Shown here one piece after another: positions 25,371 to 35,200 of a DNA stretch of 46,807 bases. The stretch spans positions 1 through 46,807 of the forward strand of contig WRMG01000007.1 of assembly GCA_009777255.1 (NCBI GenBank), given 5' to 3'. Source of the stretch: Oscillospiraceae bacterium (GTDB lineage: Bacteria > Bacillota > Clostridia > Oscillospirales > UBA929). The position numbers and the translations under genes were made by a program. Position 1 is the first letter of the stretch. The number at the start of each line of letters is the position of its first letter. The notes under the pieces are model-generated. The model worked only from the letters and a program-made list of their open reading frames with translations, was not told the origin of the DNA and ran no database searches.

Positions 25371-25457
25371 ACGGCACGATACTGTTCGGAACGCCTGCCG
25401 CGGGCGGGCGTTAGCGTTATGTTTATCGGGTATACGGTCAAAAGAAAGGGGGAAGCC

Positions 25458-26921
25458 ATGGACGTTTCCGTTTTTAGCGGCGGCATATCCGTACCGGCGG
25501 CAGAGCAGGCCGCGGACGAATCCGGCCATCATGAGCCGGCGCCGGTAGACAGTGTCGGCAAGGTATCCGTTTCCCCCGACGGAATGCGCGCCTTTATAAA
25601 TATGAAAATGCCGCAGAACGGCGGCAAGACGCTGACCCTGTCCGATATACAGGGGCTTATAAACGGCGCGGGAATCGTTTACGGGATGCGCGCGCTCACG
25701 ATAAACAGGCTTGCCGAACAGCCGCTCTACGACCGCGACGTAATGATAGCCGAGGGCACGCCGCCGGTCAAAGGCAAAGACGGCGCGATCGTCTATCATG
25801 TCAAAATATCAAAGGACGCCATACCCCGAGAGAGGGAGGACGGCACGGTAGATTATAAAGATCTGGGCCTTATCGAAAATGTCGCCAAGGACCAGCTCTT
25901 AGTCGAGAAAATACCGCCGGAGCTTGGTGTTGACGGCCAAACCGTGCTAGGCAAAATCATCACCGCGCAAAAGGGCAGGGAGATAGCCCTGCCGGTCGGC
26001 AGGAACACATATATCTCCGAGGACGGCCTGTTTCTCCGCGCGCTGATCGACGGCCAATGCGACTATACGAACCGCAAGCTAAACGTGCTTGAAACATATA
26101 CCGTCAACGGAGATGTCTCCATATCCACCGGCAATATCAACTTTGTCGGCAATGTCGTCGTTACCGGCAACGTGGCGACAGGCTATACCGTACAGGCCGG
26201 CGGCAACATAGAGATCCGGGGCTGCGTCGAGGGCGGGGTCGTCATCGCCGGCGGCAACGTCGCTATCTGGGAGGGCTTTCACGGCATGTACAAGGGCGAG
26301 GTGATAGCCGGCGGCGACGTAAGGACAAAGTATATACAGGCCGGGCGCGTACAGGCGGGCGGTCTTGTCGAATCACAGCTGATAATGCAGTCCAATATTC
26401 AAACCGGCGACACCATCAGGCTTCTGGGTAACCGCTCGGTCATATTGGGCGGCCATATCGTTGCGAAAAAACTGATAGACTGCCAGAATATCGGCGGCAG
26501 GAACCACCCCGTTAACACGGTCATAGAGGTGGGAAGCGACCCGCGGCTGCTTGCCCACGCGCGGGAGGTGCAGCGGGAAGAGATCGCGCTCACCAAAAGC
26601 CTTGTCGATATTGACCGCGTGCTGGTGCTGTTTAAGCAGCTGGAGAGGCAAAACAGACTTGCGCCGGACAAGCGCGATATGATGATACGCTCGGCGAACA
26701 CGCGCCGGACTACCAGCGAGCGCCTGATAGCCCTGAGAAACGAGGACGAGGAAGTCAAGCTGAAGCTTGCCGAGGAGGGTTACGGCACAATAATCGCCAG
26801 AACGGCGATATACACGGGAGTAAAAATAATAATCGGTCCCGAGCATCAGACGACCTCAAAGCAGCTGGACAGCTGCCGCGTCACACGCGGCGAGGGCGGC
26901 CTGATTATAGCGGCGTTATAA
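25458..26921 (+). CDS. DUF342 / FapA-like polymer-forming protein
   Basis: This 487-residue protein with a DUF342 (FapA) core has an N-terminal domain followed by a right-handed beta-helix-like stretch (residues ~205-320). That stretch shows repeats such as GNVVVTGNVATGYTVQAGG and GGVVIAGGNVAIWEG. A long helical coiled-coil region follows near the C-terminus (~355-450). DUF342 proteins occur near flagellar and chemotaxis genes and in non-motile Clostridia; they may be cytoskeletal or signalling scaffolds. The ATG at 25458 has AAGGGGGA upstream, so the longer track start is rejected. It is not near flagellar genes here. Confidence 0.85.
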   Translation: MDVSVFSGGISVPAAEQAADESGHHEPAPVDSVGKVSVSPDGMRAFINMKMPQNGGKTLTLSDIQGLINGAGIVYGMRALTINRLAEQPLYDRDVMIAEGTPPVKGKDGAIVYHVKISKDAIPREREDGTVDYKDLGLIENVAKDQLLVEKIPPELGVDGQTVLGKIITAQKGREIALPVGRNTYISEDGLFLRALIDGQCDYTNRKLNVLETYTVNGDVSISTGNINFVGNVVVTGNVATGYTVQAGGNIEIRGCVEGGVVIAGGNVAIWEGFHGMYKGEVIAGGDVRTKYIQAGRVQAGGLVESQLIMQSNIQTGDTIRLLGNRSVILGGHIVAKKLIDCQNIGGRNHPVNTVIEVGSDPRLLAHAREVQREEIALTKSLVDIDRVLVLFKQLERQNRLAPDKRDMMIRSANTRRTTSERLIALRNEDEEVKLKLAEEGYGTIIARTAIYTGVKIIIGPEHQTTSKQLDSCRVTRGEGGLIIAAL

Positions 26922-26935
26922 ATAGGTGGGTGCTT

Positions 26936-27463
26936 ATGAGAGAAAAAATAATCAGCGCGGCGCTCGAGGTTTTTGACAGCAACGGGTTTTTTAAGGCGGG
27001 CATACGCGACATAGCCAAGCTGGCCAACTGTTCGCTGCCCACCCTGTATTACTATTTCAAAAACAAAGAGGATCTGTTTGAAACCTCCGTATGCGTCGCG
27101 TACGAGAGCCTTACGGCCCAGATCGACGAGCAGCTGCCCGAGGGTATGCCGCTTTACGACCGCTATTACTTCGCGGTAATGCAGCGGCAGATGCTCACCC
27201 CGGACGAGAAGCGCGTGTTCAGGATAGCCATGAAGATACAGCTGGGGGTGGACGGGTTCGAGTCGGCGAACAAGAGGCTTTCGCTGTGGGAGGAGAACCG
27301 GCGCCGCTCGGAACGGGAGGCCGTCGGAAAAATCAATGACGATCCGGCGTTCGCGGCGCTCGTCATGCGTGTTGTTGACGATATGCTGATGAGAAGCATC
27401 CTTTTCGGCGAAGCGCTGCCGCCGGAACAAATCAAGCGGGAGCTTGCCTATCTGTTTAACTAG
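26936..27463 (+). CDS. TetR/AcrR family transcriptional regulator
   Basis: This 175-residue regulator has a helix-turn-helix at residues ~1-48 (REKIISAALEVFDSNGFFKAG, then LPTLYYYFKNKEDLF), the classic TetR pattern. The ligand-binding C-terminal domain is divergent and gives no clue to the inducer. The ATG at 26936 follows AGGTGG at good distance. It lies between the DUF342 gene (14 bases) and the Na/Pi symporter gene (10 bases), so it may belong to one transcript and regulate its neighbours. Confidence 0.9.
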   Translation: MREKIISAALEVFDSNGFFKAGIRDIAKLANCSLPTLYYYFKNKEDLFETSVCVAYESLTAQIDEQLPEGMPLYDRYYFAVMQRQMLTPDEKRVFRIAMKIQLGVDGFESANKRLSLWEENRRRSEREAVGKINDDPAFAALVMRVVDDMLMRSILFGEALPPEQIKRELAYLFN

Positions 27464-27473
27464 GAGAAGACGA

Positions 27474-29240
27474 ATGAGTGTGCTGAATGTTATATCCCTG
27501 TTCGGAGGGCTCGCGCTTTTTATCTACGGAATGACCGTCATGGGAAACGGGCTTGAGAAAATTTCGGGCGGACGCCTTGAGCGTATTCTGGAAAAACTTA
27601 CATCCAAGGTTATATACGGCGTGCTTGTCGGCGCGCTGGTCACCGGCCTGATACAGAGCTCGTCGGCCACCACCGTTATGGTCGTCGGCTTTGTAAACGC
27701 CGGTATTATGTCGCTCGGTCAGGCCGTCGGCGTCATAATGGGCGCGAATATCGGCACGACCGTCACCTCCCAGATACTGCGCATGGGCGACATCTCGTCG
27801 GACATGCTGATACTTCAGATGCTGAAGCCCGCGTCGCTGTCGGCTATAGTAGCCGTTATCGGCTTTGTATTGTACGTTACAAACAAAAAGGGGACAAGAC
27901 ACGACTTCGGGCAGATACTGCTGGGCTTCGGCGTGCTGTTCTACGGCATGGGCGCGATGGAGGCGGCGGTCGCGCCGCTCAGGGATTCACCGGCGCTTAT
28001 AAACCTGTTCACCATGTTTTCCAACCCGCTGCTGGGCATACTGATGGGGACTTTGGTCACCGCCGTCATACAGAGTTCGTCCGCGTCGGTGGGCATATTA
28101 CAGGCGCTCAGCTCGACGGGCGTTATCCCGTTCGCCGCCGCCGTGCCCATCATTCTGGGCCAGAATATCGGCACGACGGTCACGGCGCTCATATCAAGCC
28201 TCGGCGGGTCGCGCAACGGCAAGCGCGCCGCGCTTATACATCTGTACTTCAATGTTATCGGCACCGCCGCGTTTATGCTTGTAATATACGGCATAAGAAA
28301 TCTTTTGCCGTTCTGGGACGACCCCGTCAACCGGGGCGGCATAGCAAACTTCCATCTTATTTTCAACACCTTCACCGTCCTGCTGCTGTTCCCGTTTACC
28401 AAGCTGCTTGTCAAGCTGGCGGAGAGGACGCTGCCGAACAAGCCCAACGGCGACGATGACGACGAGATAAAAGTCCTCGACCCGATATTTCTCAACTCGC
28501 CCTCGGTCGCGCTGGAGCGCGCGCACGAGCTGGTGGTGCAGATCTCGCATCTCGCGCGCAAGAATATGTCGCGGGCTATAGAACTCCTGAATAACCCCGA
28601 CGAGCAGAAAATGGGGCGCTTCATGGAAACCGAGGAGCTTATCGACCGCGCCGAGGTGCGGCTGGGGCATTATCTCATCGAGCTCACCAACCGCTCCCTG
28701 ACATTACAGGAGAGCCGCGTGCAGAGCGAGCTTATGAAATCCGTCGGCGATTTCGAGCGTATCGCCGACTATGTGGTCAACGTCGCCGAGATGTCGCAGG
28801 CAATTACGCTGGACAAGCTCTCGCCGTCCGGCGCGACGGACTTTAAGGCGATGCTCACGGCGATAAAGGAGATCTTTGAGCTGACCATAGAGGTCTATGC
28901 CAAACGCGACGTACAGGCCGCGTACAGAGTCGAGCCGTTCGAGCAGGTTATCGACAGGATGACAAGCCTCTTGCGCTCGCGGCATATCGAGCGGCTGAAG
29001 CGCGGCGAGTGCAGCGCCGAGAACGGCGCGGCTTTCGTGGAAATGCTGGTGACGCTCGAGCGGATAGGGGACCACTGCTCGAACATCGCCGTCAGCGTCA
29101 TAGCCACATACGGCGATAACACCGAGGACTTTGACAGCCACGAGTATGTGCGCCAAATGCACCACGGGAATATAAACGAGTTTAACAACAACTATGCCGA
29201 GTTCAAAGCTAAATATATGGCGCCGCTGAACGGCTTATAA
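27474..29240 (+). CDS. Na+/phosphate symporter with C-terminal PhoU domain
   Basis: This 588-residue transporter has two inverted Na/Pi-cotransporter repeats. Each has the hallmark QSSSA: TGLIQSSSATTVMVVGF and TAVIQSSSASVGILQAL. GANIGTTVT and GQNIGTTVT are the paired substrate loops. About ten helices end near residue 330. Residues ~355-560 form a cytoplasmic PhoU-like helical domain (FERIADYVVNVAE, ERIGDHCSNIAV). The ATG at 27474 with GGAGAAG upstream is preferred to the overlapping track start. It imports phosphate or exports it under excess, and the PhoU part probably senses the phosphate state. Confidence 0.93.
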   Translation: MSVLNVISLFGGLALFIYGMTVMGNGLEKISGGRLERILEKLTSKVIYGVLVGALVTGLIQSSSATTVMVVGFVNAGIMSLGQAVGVIMGANIGTTVTSQILRMGDISSDMLILQMLKPASLSAIVAVIGFVLYVTNKKGTRHDFGQILLGFGVLFYGMGAMEAAVAPLRDSPALINLFTMFSNPLLGILMGTLVTAVIQSSSASVGILQALSSTGVIPFAAAVPIILGQNIGTTVTALISSLGGSRNGKRAALIHLYFNVIGTAAFMLVIYGIRNLLPFWDDPVNRGGIANFHLIFNTFTVLLLFPFTKLLVKLAERTLPNKPNGDDDDEIKVLDPIFLNSPSVALERAHELVVQISHLARKNMSRAIELLNNPDEQKMGRFMETEELIDRAEVRLGHYLIELTNRSLTLQESRVQSELMKSVGDFERIADYVVNVAEMSQAITLDKLSPSGATDFKAMLTAIKEIFELTIEVYAKRDVQAAYRVEPFEQVIDRMTSLLRSRHIERLKRGECSAENGAAFVEMLVTLERIGDHCSNIAVSVIATYGDNTEDFDSHEYVRQMHHGNINEFNNNYAEFKAKYMAPLNGL

Positions 29241-29252
29241 GTATATGGGAGC

Positions 29253-30905
29253 GTGACAAAATTGCCCGGACAAAAAAATAAATCCGAAATCGAAAGGGAA
29301 GCGCTGTCGCTGCGCGAGAAAATCTGCTCATACTGGGCGGAGCTGCTGCTGCTGAATATGCTCGCGGTGCTGCCGCTGTATATGCACGCGGAAAAGTATA
29401 TCAGCCTTACGGGACACAAGGCGAGGTACCTGTGGATAAGCTCGCTGGCGCTGTTTGCTGTATTCGCGGTTATAATGCTGATGTTCTCGGGACTGGCAAA
29501 GCCTAAAGGCGCCCCGCTGAAAAAAACATTCAGCCTGCCCGACACAGGGATCGCCGCGTACTGGCTGTGCGTGGTGCTGTCGGCGGTATTCTCGCCGGTG
29601 CCTGAAAATTATTTCGGCGAACAGAACCTCTGGTTTTTCCTGAAGGGCTATCCCGAGCGGTTCGACGGCATAATAACCATAACAATATATGTTTTTATCT
29701 ATTTCGCCGTTTCGCGCCTGTACAGGAACCGGAACCGCGACTGGGCGGTGTTCGCCGTTTCGGCGTGCGCCGTGTCGCTGATCGGCATACTCCAGTTCAT
29801 CGGCTGGGATATTTTCGAGCTGTACCCATACGGGCTGGACGCCCCCACGGTTGTAGGCGTATACCCGTATAACTACCTCGACACCATATTCAGAACAACG
29901 CTGGGCAACGTCAACATCCTCAGCGCCTATGTATCCGTCGGCATCGGCTTCTTTCTCGCGCTCTACATGCGCTCCGATAAGAAGATCCGCTTTCTCTATC
30001 TCGCGGCGGTCGGCCTTACGTTCGGCCTGATGATAACGGGCGGCGCCGACGGCGGCAAGGTGGGCGTTCTGATGGGCGTCGCGCTGCTGTTTGTCCTGAA
30101 TATAACCGACAAACGGGCTATATCAAGACTGCTCCTCGCGCTGTCGCTGGGCTGCTTTATATCGGTTATTTACCCCCCCGCGTTCGCCGCCCGCGACTAC
30201 TACAACAGAACGGGCATAGACCGGCGCCTCTACTGGGGCGACGGCGGCTTTACAAGCGTATGGGCGCTGGGCGCAGTCCTGTGTCTGGCGATAGGGCTGG
30301 CGATACACTTCTCGCCCGTATGGATAGACAGAGTAAAGCCGCGGCTCGCGGCGCTTACCGCGACGGCGGTAATATTGCTCGCGGGGCTGCTGGGCGTCGA
30401 GATAATGGGCCCGCGCTTTGCCGACAACTATGAAAATATCATATGGCAGGCGCGCGAAACGCTGCACGGCAACTTTGACGACGGCTTCGGCTCGGGCCGC
30501 GCCGTCCTCTGGAAGGTGTCGGCCAACGTGATATTCGACTATCCGCTGCTCGGCTCGGGCCCCGACGCGTTTGAATATTCGATCCGCGAGTATCAGAACT
30601 ATCTGCGCGAGGCCACGAATACCTCGTTTGACAAGGCCCACAACGATTTTTTACAGATACTGATATGCCACGGGTTCCTCGGGCTGACAGCGTTTCTCCT
30701 GTTCATATTCTCGCTGGCCGCGCCGGCGTTCCGCAAGGTGTGGGACGAACCGCTGATGATGGCGGCTGTCGTCGCGTGCGCGGCATATCTTGTCCAGGCG
30801 TTCTTCGGTATCAGCGTCCCGATGGGCGCGCCGCTGTTCTTTGTCATGTGCGGGCTTGCGGAGAATTTCCGCATAGGCAGGCACAAATTCCAATATAATG
30901 AATAA
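29253..30905 (+). CDS. O-antigen ligase-like membrane protein (Wzy/WaaL family)
   Basis: This 550-residue protein has about 12 membrane helices and a large external loop. KAHNDFLQILICHGFLGLTAF near the C-terminus is the conserved His-containing segment of the O-antigen ligase/polymerase (Wzy_C) domain. Such enzymes join lipid-linked glycans to acceptors outside the membrane. The GTG start has GGGAG only one base away; a TTG nine bases on is an alternative. It overlaps the sugar transferase gene by eight bases, and UppP follows, so the three form a surface glycan group. Confidence 0.82.
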   Translation: MTKLPGQKNKSEIEREALSLREKICSYWAELLLLNMLAVLPLYMHAEKYISLTGHKARYLWISSLALFAVFAVIMLMFSGLAKPKGAPLKKTFSLPDTGIAAYWLCVVLSAVFSPVPENYFGEQNLWFFLKGYPERFDGIITITIYVFIYFAVSRLYRNRNRDWAVFAVSACAVSLIGILQFIGWDIFELYPYGLDAPTVVGVYPYNYLDTIFRTTLGNVNILSAYVSVGIGFFLALYMRSDKKIRFLYLAAVGLTFGLMITGGADGGKVGVLMGVALLFVLNITDKRAISRLLLALSLGCFISVIYPPAFAARDYYNRTGIDRRLYWGDGGFTSVWALGAVLCLAIGLAIHFSPVWIDRVKPRLAALTATAVILLAGLLGVEIMGPRFADNYENIIWQARETLHGNFDDGFGSGRAVLWKVSANVIFDYPLLGSGPDAFEYSIREYQNYLREATNTSFDKAHNDFLQILICHGFLGLTAFLLFIFSLAAPAFRKVWDEPLMMAAVVACAAYLVQAFFGISVPMGAPLFFVMCGLAENFRIGRHKFQYNE

Positions 30906-31482
30906 GATGTATAAGCCGGTCAAACGGCTGCTGGATGTTGTTATTTCATCCGCGGGACTGACGGTGCTGCTGCCGCTCTTGCCGCTGATCGCCGCCGCGA
31001 TAAAACTGGACAGCCCCGGCGCGGTGTTTTTCAAACAGTGCCGCGTCGGCAAGGATAAAAGCCTGTTCTGGCTCTACAAATTCCGCACGATGCGCTCCGA
31101 TACTCCGAGAGATGTGCCAACGCATCTGATGGCCGGCGGCGGGCATATCACAAGGCTCGGGGGATTCCTGCGCCGCTCCAGCGCGGATGAGCTGCCGCAG
31201 CTGTGGAATATTCTGCGCGGGGACATGAGCGTTGTGGGGCCGCGTCCGGCGCTTTGGAATCAGGACGATCTCATAGCCGAGCGCGAAAAATACGGCGCGA
31301 ACGCCGTGCGCCCGGGCCTTACGGGGCTTGCTCAGGTTATGGGGCGCGACGAGCTGCCGATACCGGCCAAGGCCCGGTATGACGGCGATTATGTAAAAAA
31401 CACCGGCATCTTGAGCGACTTGGGAATAATGCTGAAAACCGTCGCAAACGTATTGTCGGCAAAAGGGATAGCGGACAGATAA
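30898..31482 (+). CDS. Undecaprenyl-phosphate sugar phosphotransferase
   Basis: This 194-residue monotopic phosphoglycosyl transferase of the PglC/WbaP family moves a sugar phosphate from a UDP-sugar to undecaprenyl phosphate, the first step of glycan assembly. One re-entrant hydrophobic segment (residues ~12-34) is followed by the core motifs GAVFFKQCRVG, LYKFRTMRSDT, the catalytic Asp-Glu in SSADELPQLWN, VGPRPAL and VRPGLTGLAQVMGRD. Only the minimal catalytic domain is present. Which sugar is used cannot be read. Confidence 0.92.
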   Translation: MNKMYKPVKRLLDVVISSAGLTVLLPLLPLIAAAIKLDSPGAVFFKQCRVGKDKSLFWLYKFRTMRSDTPRDVPTHLMAGGGHITRLGGFLRRSSADELPQLWNILRGDMSVVGPRPALWNQDDLIAEREKYGANAVRPGLTGLAQVMGRDELPIPAKARYDGDYVKNTGILSDLGIMLKTVANVLSAKGIADR

Positions 31483-31501
31483 TTTGATCGGAGGAGAGCG
31501 T

Positions 31502-32332
31502 ATGTCGATTTGGTTCGCCATATTTTTGGGGTTCATTCAGGGACTCACGGAGTTTCTGCCCGTGTCCAGCTCGGGGCATCTGGCGATATTCCAGAATTTC
31601 TTCGGCATGGAGGACCCCGGCAGCTATATGCTGTTCAACGTCCTGCTGCATTTGGCGACGCTTTTCGCCGTATGTATTTTCTTCTGGCAGGACATAAAGA
31701 GCATGGTCCTCGAGTTCTTCAGGTTCTTCAACCCGAAATCCTACCGCTCGGTCAGGGTGCCGCCCGCGCGCCGGCTCCTGCTGCTGGTCATAGTCGGCAC
31801 GCTGCCCTTACTTATCTTCGCGTTTTTCTCCGAAACGGTAAAGCTGCTCTCCGGCAAGCCGCTGTTTATCGGTATCGCGCTGACGGCGACCGGCGGGCTC
31901 CTGTGGCTCTCGGATATGCTGCCGAAGGGAAACAAGGACGAAAAATCCGCCACGCTGCTGGATGTTATATACGTCGGCTTTATGCAGGGTATCGCTACGA
32001 TACCGGGGCTTTCGCGTTCGGGCCTGACCATATCGACGGGGATGTTCCGCGGCTTTGACCGCCGTTTTGCCGTAAAGCTGTCATTTCTGATGTCGGTGCC
32101 CGCTATTCTCGGCGCGACCGTGCTGGAGGTGGGGGAGGCGTTCGCGTCCGACTTTGACTGGACCGCCCTGCCGGTATACCTCGCGGGTATGGTTACCGCC
32201 GCGGTAACGGGGTATCTGGCGCTGTGCTTCATCCGGCTGCTGGCCGCCAAAGGCTCGTTCAGGGTGTTCGCGTACTACTGCCTGTTCGTGGGCGTCGCCA
32301 CGCTGCTGGCGTCGCTGATAATGTCGCCATAA
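31502..32332 (+). CDS. uppP: Undecaprenyl-diphosphatase
   Basis: This 276-residue integral membrane phosphatase (BacA/UppP) recycles the undecaprenyl carrier and confers some bacitracin tolerance. Both active-site stretches are present: GFIQGLTEFLPVSSSGHLAI and IATIPGLSRSGLTISTGMF. The ATG at 31502 follows GGAGGAG. Its place right after the sugar transferase makes functional sense, since one enzyme uses undecaprenyl phosphate and the other regenerates it. Confidence 0.96.
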   Translation: MSIWFAIFLGFIQGLTEFLPVSSSGHLAIFQNFFGMEDPGSYMLFNVLLHLATLFAVCIFFWQDIKSMVLEFFRFFNPKSYRSVRVPPARRLLLLVIVGTLPLLIFAFFSETVKLLSGKPLFIGIALTATGGLLWLSDMLPKGNKDEKSATLLDVIYVGFMQGIATIPGLSRSGLTISTGMFRGFDRRFAVKLSFLMSVPAILGATVLEVGEAFASDFDWTALPVYLAGMVTAAVTGYLALCFIRLLAAKGSFRVFAYYCLFVGVATLLASLIMSP

Positions 32333-32356
32333 AAATTCACAAAGGATAAAACGCCG

Positions 32357-34696
32357 ATGCCAACAAAAACACAAAAAAAACCGGCCAAAAAACCGGCCGT
32401 CAAAAAAACACCCGTCCGCCGTGAGGTGGGCGCGCTCTGCTGCGCGCTTTTGTCGATATTCTGCTTTTTGGGCCTTATCGGCGTAAAGGCGCTTTTTCTC
32501 AACCTGCTCACAAACACCCTGATCCGTTTTATCGGCGCGGGCGCTTATATAACGCCGGTCGCGCTCGCCCTGGCAGCGGCCGTGCTGCTGTTCCACCGAG
32601 GCCGCCCTGTCAGCCTGCGCGTATGGTGCGTTATGCTTACGCCCGTGTGGCTGGGCGGCTTGCTCGCCCTGTGGCTGGGGGAGCTGCCGAAGCTCGATAT
32701 GGGTATATTCAAGGCGCTGTGGCAGGACGGCCACGGCATAATAAGCGGGCTTCTGGCCGCGATCTTCAAAGCGCTGTTCAGCGGCGTCGGCGCGGGTATA
32801 TTGTTCATTTTCGGGCTTGCGGTGCTGCTGCTCATAGCGCTCCGCGTGGATGTCGTGGGCGTGCTGGACGCCATCCGCGACCGCACCCCGCCGGAATACG
32901 AGCCGCGCCCCGAAACGCCCCGCGGCGCTTCAGGCGCCGCGCGGCAGGGCCGATCCCGCGGCCGCTTTAATATCGACGTGCCGGTGGACAACCCTCCCGT
33001 TGCTAAAACGCGCAAGGAACACCCCGACACACCGTCCGAGGAGGACGCCGCTCCGCCGGCGCCGCCCCCGCCGCCGCCGCCTGCCGCCGCAGATCCGGCG
33101 CCCGAACCGGAGGAAAACGCCGTCCCGCCCGGCTTTGTTTCGCTGAAGAATTACCGCCCGGGCAAGCCGCTGCCCGCGCCGGTCGATATCCCCGCAAATA
33201 CGCCGCGCCTTAAAGAACTGCGCCCGCCGACGGGAACGCCGCGCTATATATTCCCGCCGCTGTCGCTGCTGCCCGGAAGCACGGCGGTCAACACGGCGGA
33301 CTTCGGCATGGAGACGCGCAGCACTTCGGCGCGTGTGCGCGAAACAATACAGAGCTTCGGTATCGACGCCGCGCTTGTAAACGTGGTGCGCGGCCCGTCC
33401 GTCACCCGCTATGAGTTTGAAATCGCCCAGGGCATGACGCTGAACAAGCTGACCAACCGCGCGGACGACATCGCCCTCGCGCTCGGCGCGGACAGCGTGC
33501 GTATCTCGCCCGTGCCGGGAAAGGCGGGAACCGTGGGCATCGAGGTCCCGAACAAGCTCATCAGCACGGTATATCTGCGCGATGTCCTTGAGAGCGACGA
33601 GTTCTCCGCGGCGGAGTCGCGCCTCGCGTTCGCGCTCGGCAAAGACATCGGCGGTTCAAGCGTCGTCGGCGACATATTCAGGCTGACGCATCTGCTTATC
33701 GCCGGCACCACAGGCTCCGGCAAGAGCGTATGCGTAAACTCGCTGATAATCAGCCTGCTCTACAAAGCAAGCCCCGAAGAGGTAAAGCTGATACTTATCG
33801 ACCCCAAGATGGTGGAGCTGGATGTGTACAACGGCATCCCGCATCTGCTCGTACCCGTCGTCACCGACCCCAAAAAGGCGTCGTCCGCCCTGCAATGGGC
33901 GGTATACGAGATGGAAAAACGCTACAGGATGATGCAGGAGCGCGGCGTGCGCGATATTTTCGCTTACAACCAGTCCATCGCCGGAGAAAATCTGCCCAAG
34001 GTCCCCCAGATGGTCATAATAATCGACGAGCTGGCGGACTTGATGATGGTCGCGGGCAAGGAGGTCGAGGACTCCGTAATACGTATCGCGCAGAAGGCGC
34101 GCGCCGCCGGAATGCACTTGGTGGTCGCCACCCAGCGCCCGTCCGCCGACGTGATAACGGGGCTGATGAAATCAAACATACCGTCGCGTATCGCGTTTAC
34201 CGTCGCGTCCGGCACCGACTCGCGCATCATACTGGACACCACGGGCGCCGAAAAGCTGATAGGCAAGGGCGACATGCTCTACGGCCCGCTGGGCTATAAA
34301 ATCTCGCGCGTTCAGGGCTGCTATGTACATGAAAAAGAAGTAAAGGCCGTTGTGTCGTTTATAAAGGAAAACTCTGCGGCCGCATACGACGCCGACGTCG
34401 TCGAACAGATAAACCGCCTGCCCGACGAGGACAAAAAGGGCGGCGCGGCCCCGTTTGACGACGAGAGCGAAGCCTTCGACCCGATGCTCAATCAGGCCAT
34501 GGATATAATCCTCGAGGTCGGACAGGCCTCCACATCCATGCTCCAGCGGCGGCTCAAGCTGGGCTATGCCCGCGCCGCCCGCGTTGTTGATCAGCTTGAG
34601 GAGCGCGGGCTGCTGGGTCCCAGCGAGGGCTCGAAGCCCCGGGCCATCCTCGTTACATATGAGCAGTGGCAGGATATAAAGGAAAGATATAAATGA
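32357..34696 (+). CDS. ftsK: DNA translocase FtsK/SpoIIIE
   Basis: This 779-residue septal DNA pump has four N-terminal helices (residues ~28-170) and a Pro/Glu-rich linker (~185-290, including a run of prolines). The ATPase motor has Walker A GTTGSGKS at about residue 450 and Walker B MVIIIDELADLMM. The C-terminal gamma winged-helix (SMLQRRLKLGYARAARVVDQ) reads the orienting DNA sequences. It clears chromosomes from closing septa and, in spore formers, moves DNA into the forespore. The terminator stem overlaps its stop codon. Confidence 0.95.
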   Translation: MPTKTQKKPAKKPAVKKTPVRREVGALCCALLSIFCFLGLIGVKALFLNLLTNTLIRFIGAGAYITPVALALAAAVLLFHRGRPVSLRVWCVMLTPVWLGGLLALWLGELPKLDMGIFKALWQDGHGIISGLLAAIFKALFSGVGAGILFIFGLAVLLLIALRVDVVGVLDAIRDRTPPEYEPRPETPRGASGAARQGRSRGRFNIDVPVDNPPVAKTRKEHPDTPSEEDAAPPAPPPPPPPAAADPAPEPEENAVPPGFVSLKNYRPGKPLPAPVDIPANTPRLKELRPPTGTPRYIFPPLSLLPGSTAVNTADFGMETRSTSARVRETIQSFGIDAALVNVVRGPSVTRYEFEIAQGMTLNKLTNRADDIALALGADSVRISPVPGKAGTVGIEVPNKLISTVYLRDVLESDEFSAAESRLAFALGKDIGGSSVVGDIFRLTHLLIAGTTGSGKSVCVNSLIISLLYKASPEEVKLILIDPKMVELDVYNGIPHLLVPVVTDPKKASSALQWAVYEMEKRYRMMQERGVRDIFAYNQSIAGENLPKVPQMVIIIDELADLMMVAGKEVEDSVIRIAQKARAAGMHLVVATQRPSADVITGLMKSNIPSRIAFTVASGTDSRIILDTTGAEKLIGKGDMLYGPLGYKISRVQGCYVHEKEVKAVVSFIKENSAAAYDADVVEQINRLPDEDKKGGAAPFDDESEAFDPMLNQAMDIILEVGQASTSMLQRRLKLGYARAARVVDQLEERGLLGPSEGSKPRAILVTYEQWQDIKERYK

Positions 34697-34731
34697 TATT
34701 ACGGCGGCATGTTGCCGCCGTAATATTTTTT
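34696..34731 (+). terminator. Terminator after ftsK
   Basis: ATATTACGGCGGCA and TGCCGCCGTAATAT form a perfect 14-base stem around TGT, ending in a T-run. It starts at the last base of the ftsK stop. Confidence 0.9.
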
Positions 34732-34741
34732 GGGGCTCTTA

Positions 34742-35179
34742 TCACTTTCCGGTTTCCGCCGCCTCCGCACATTGCGTGTGATTCAGCCTGTCCAGCGCGG
34801 CCCTATGTAGCCTCAGACACTGCCTTGACACATATCCGATCTCGCTGCCCAGCTTGTCCCATCCAAGGCCGTCGAAGTACCTCAGCCGCAGCAGCTCGCG
34901 CAGAACGGGATCGTCAATGGCCTGTATCGCCGTTTCAATCCCCAGCGCCTGCTCCTCCAGCGCCTCAAGATTCTTGATAATGCCGACCTCAAGCCCGATC
35001 TTTGCCGCAACCAGATTGTCCGTCGCCGTGCCGGAACGCTTGCGCCTGTTGTTCCACCAGCTGTTTGCGAACCCCCCGCTGATTTGACGCTCCAACGCGT
35101 TGACGCGCTGCCTCTGCGCGCTGATTTCACGTTTTAACGCCAGATACCCCTGTAGCTCCCTCTGTGTGATCGTCCTCAT
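34742..35179 (-). CDS. Phage-type late-gene regulator (DUF1492/ArpU-like)
   Basis: This 145-residue protein has an N-terminal coiled-coil region (residues ~5-85). Its C-terminal helix-turn-helix resembles sigma-70 region 4: LLRLRYFDGLGWDKLGSEIG followed by SRQCLRLHRAALDRL. This architecture is found in small transcription regulators of Firmicutes prophages. No other phage gene is nearby, so it is either a stray remnant or a domesticated regulator. It has its own promoter with a palindrome, a good ribosome site (AGGAG) and no disruption, which favours continued expression. Confidence 0.75.
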   Translation of the reverse strand: MRTITQRELQGYLALKREISAQRQRVNALERQISGGFANSWWNNRRKRSGTATDNLVAAKIGLEVGIIKNLEALEEQALGIETAIQAIDDPVLRELLRLRYFDGLGWDKLGSEIGYVSRQCLRLHRAALDRLNHTQCAEAAETGK

Positions 35180-35200
35180 TTTCCTATACTCCTTTCTTTT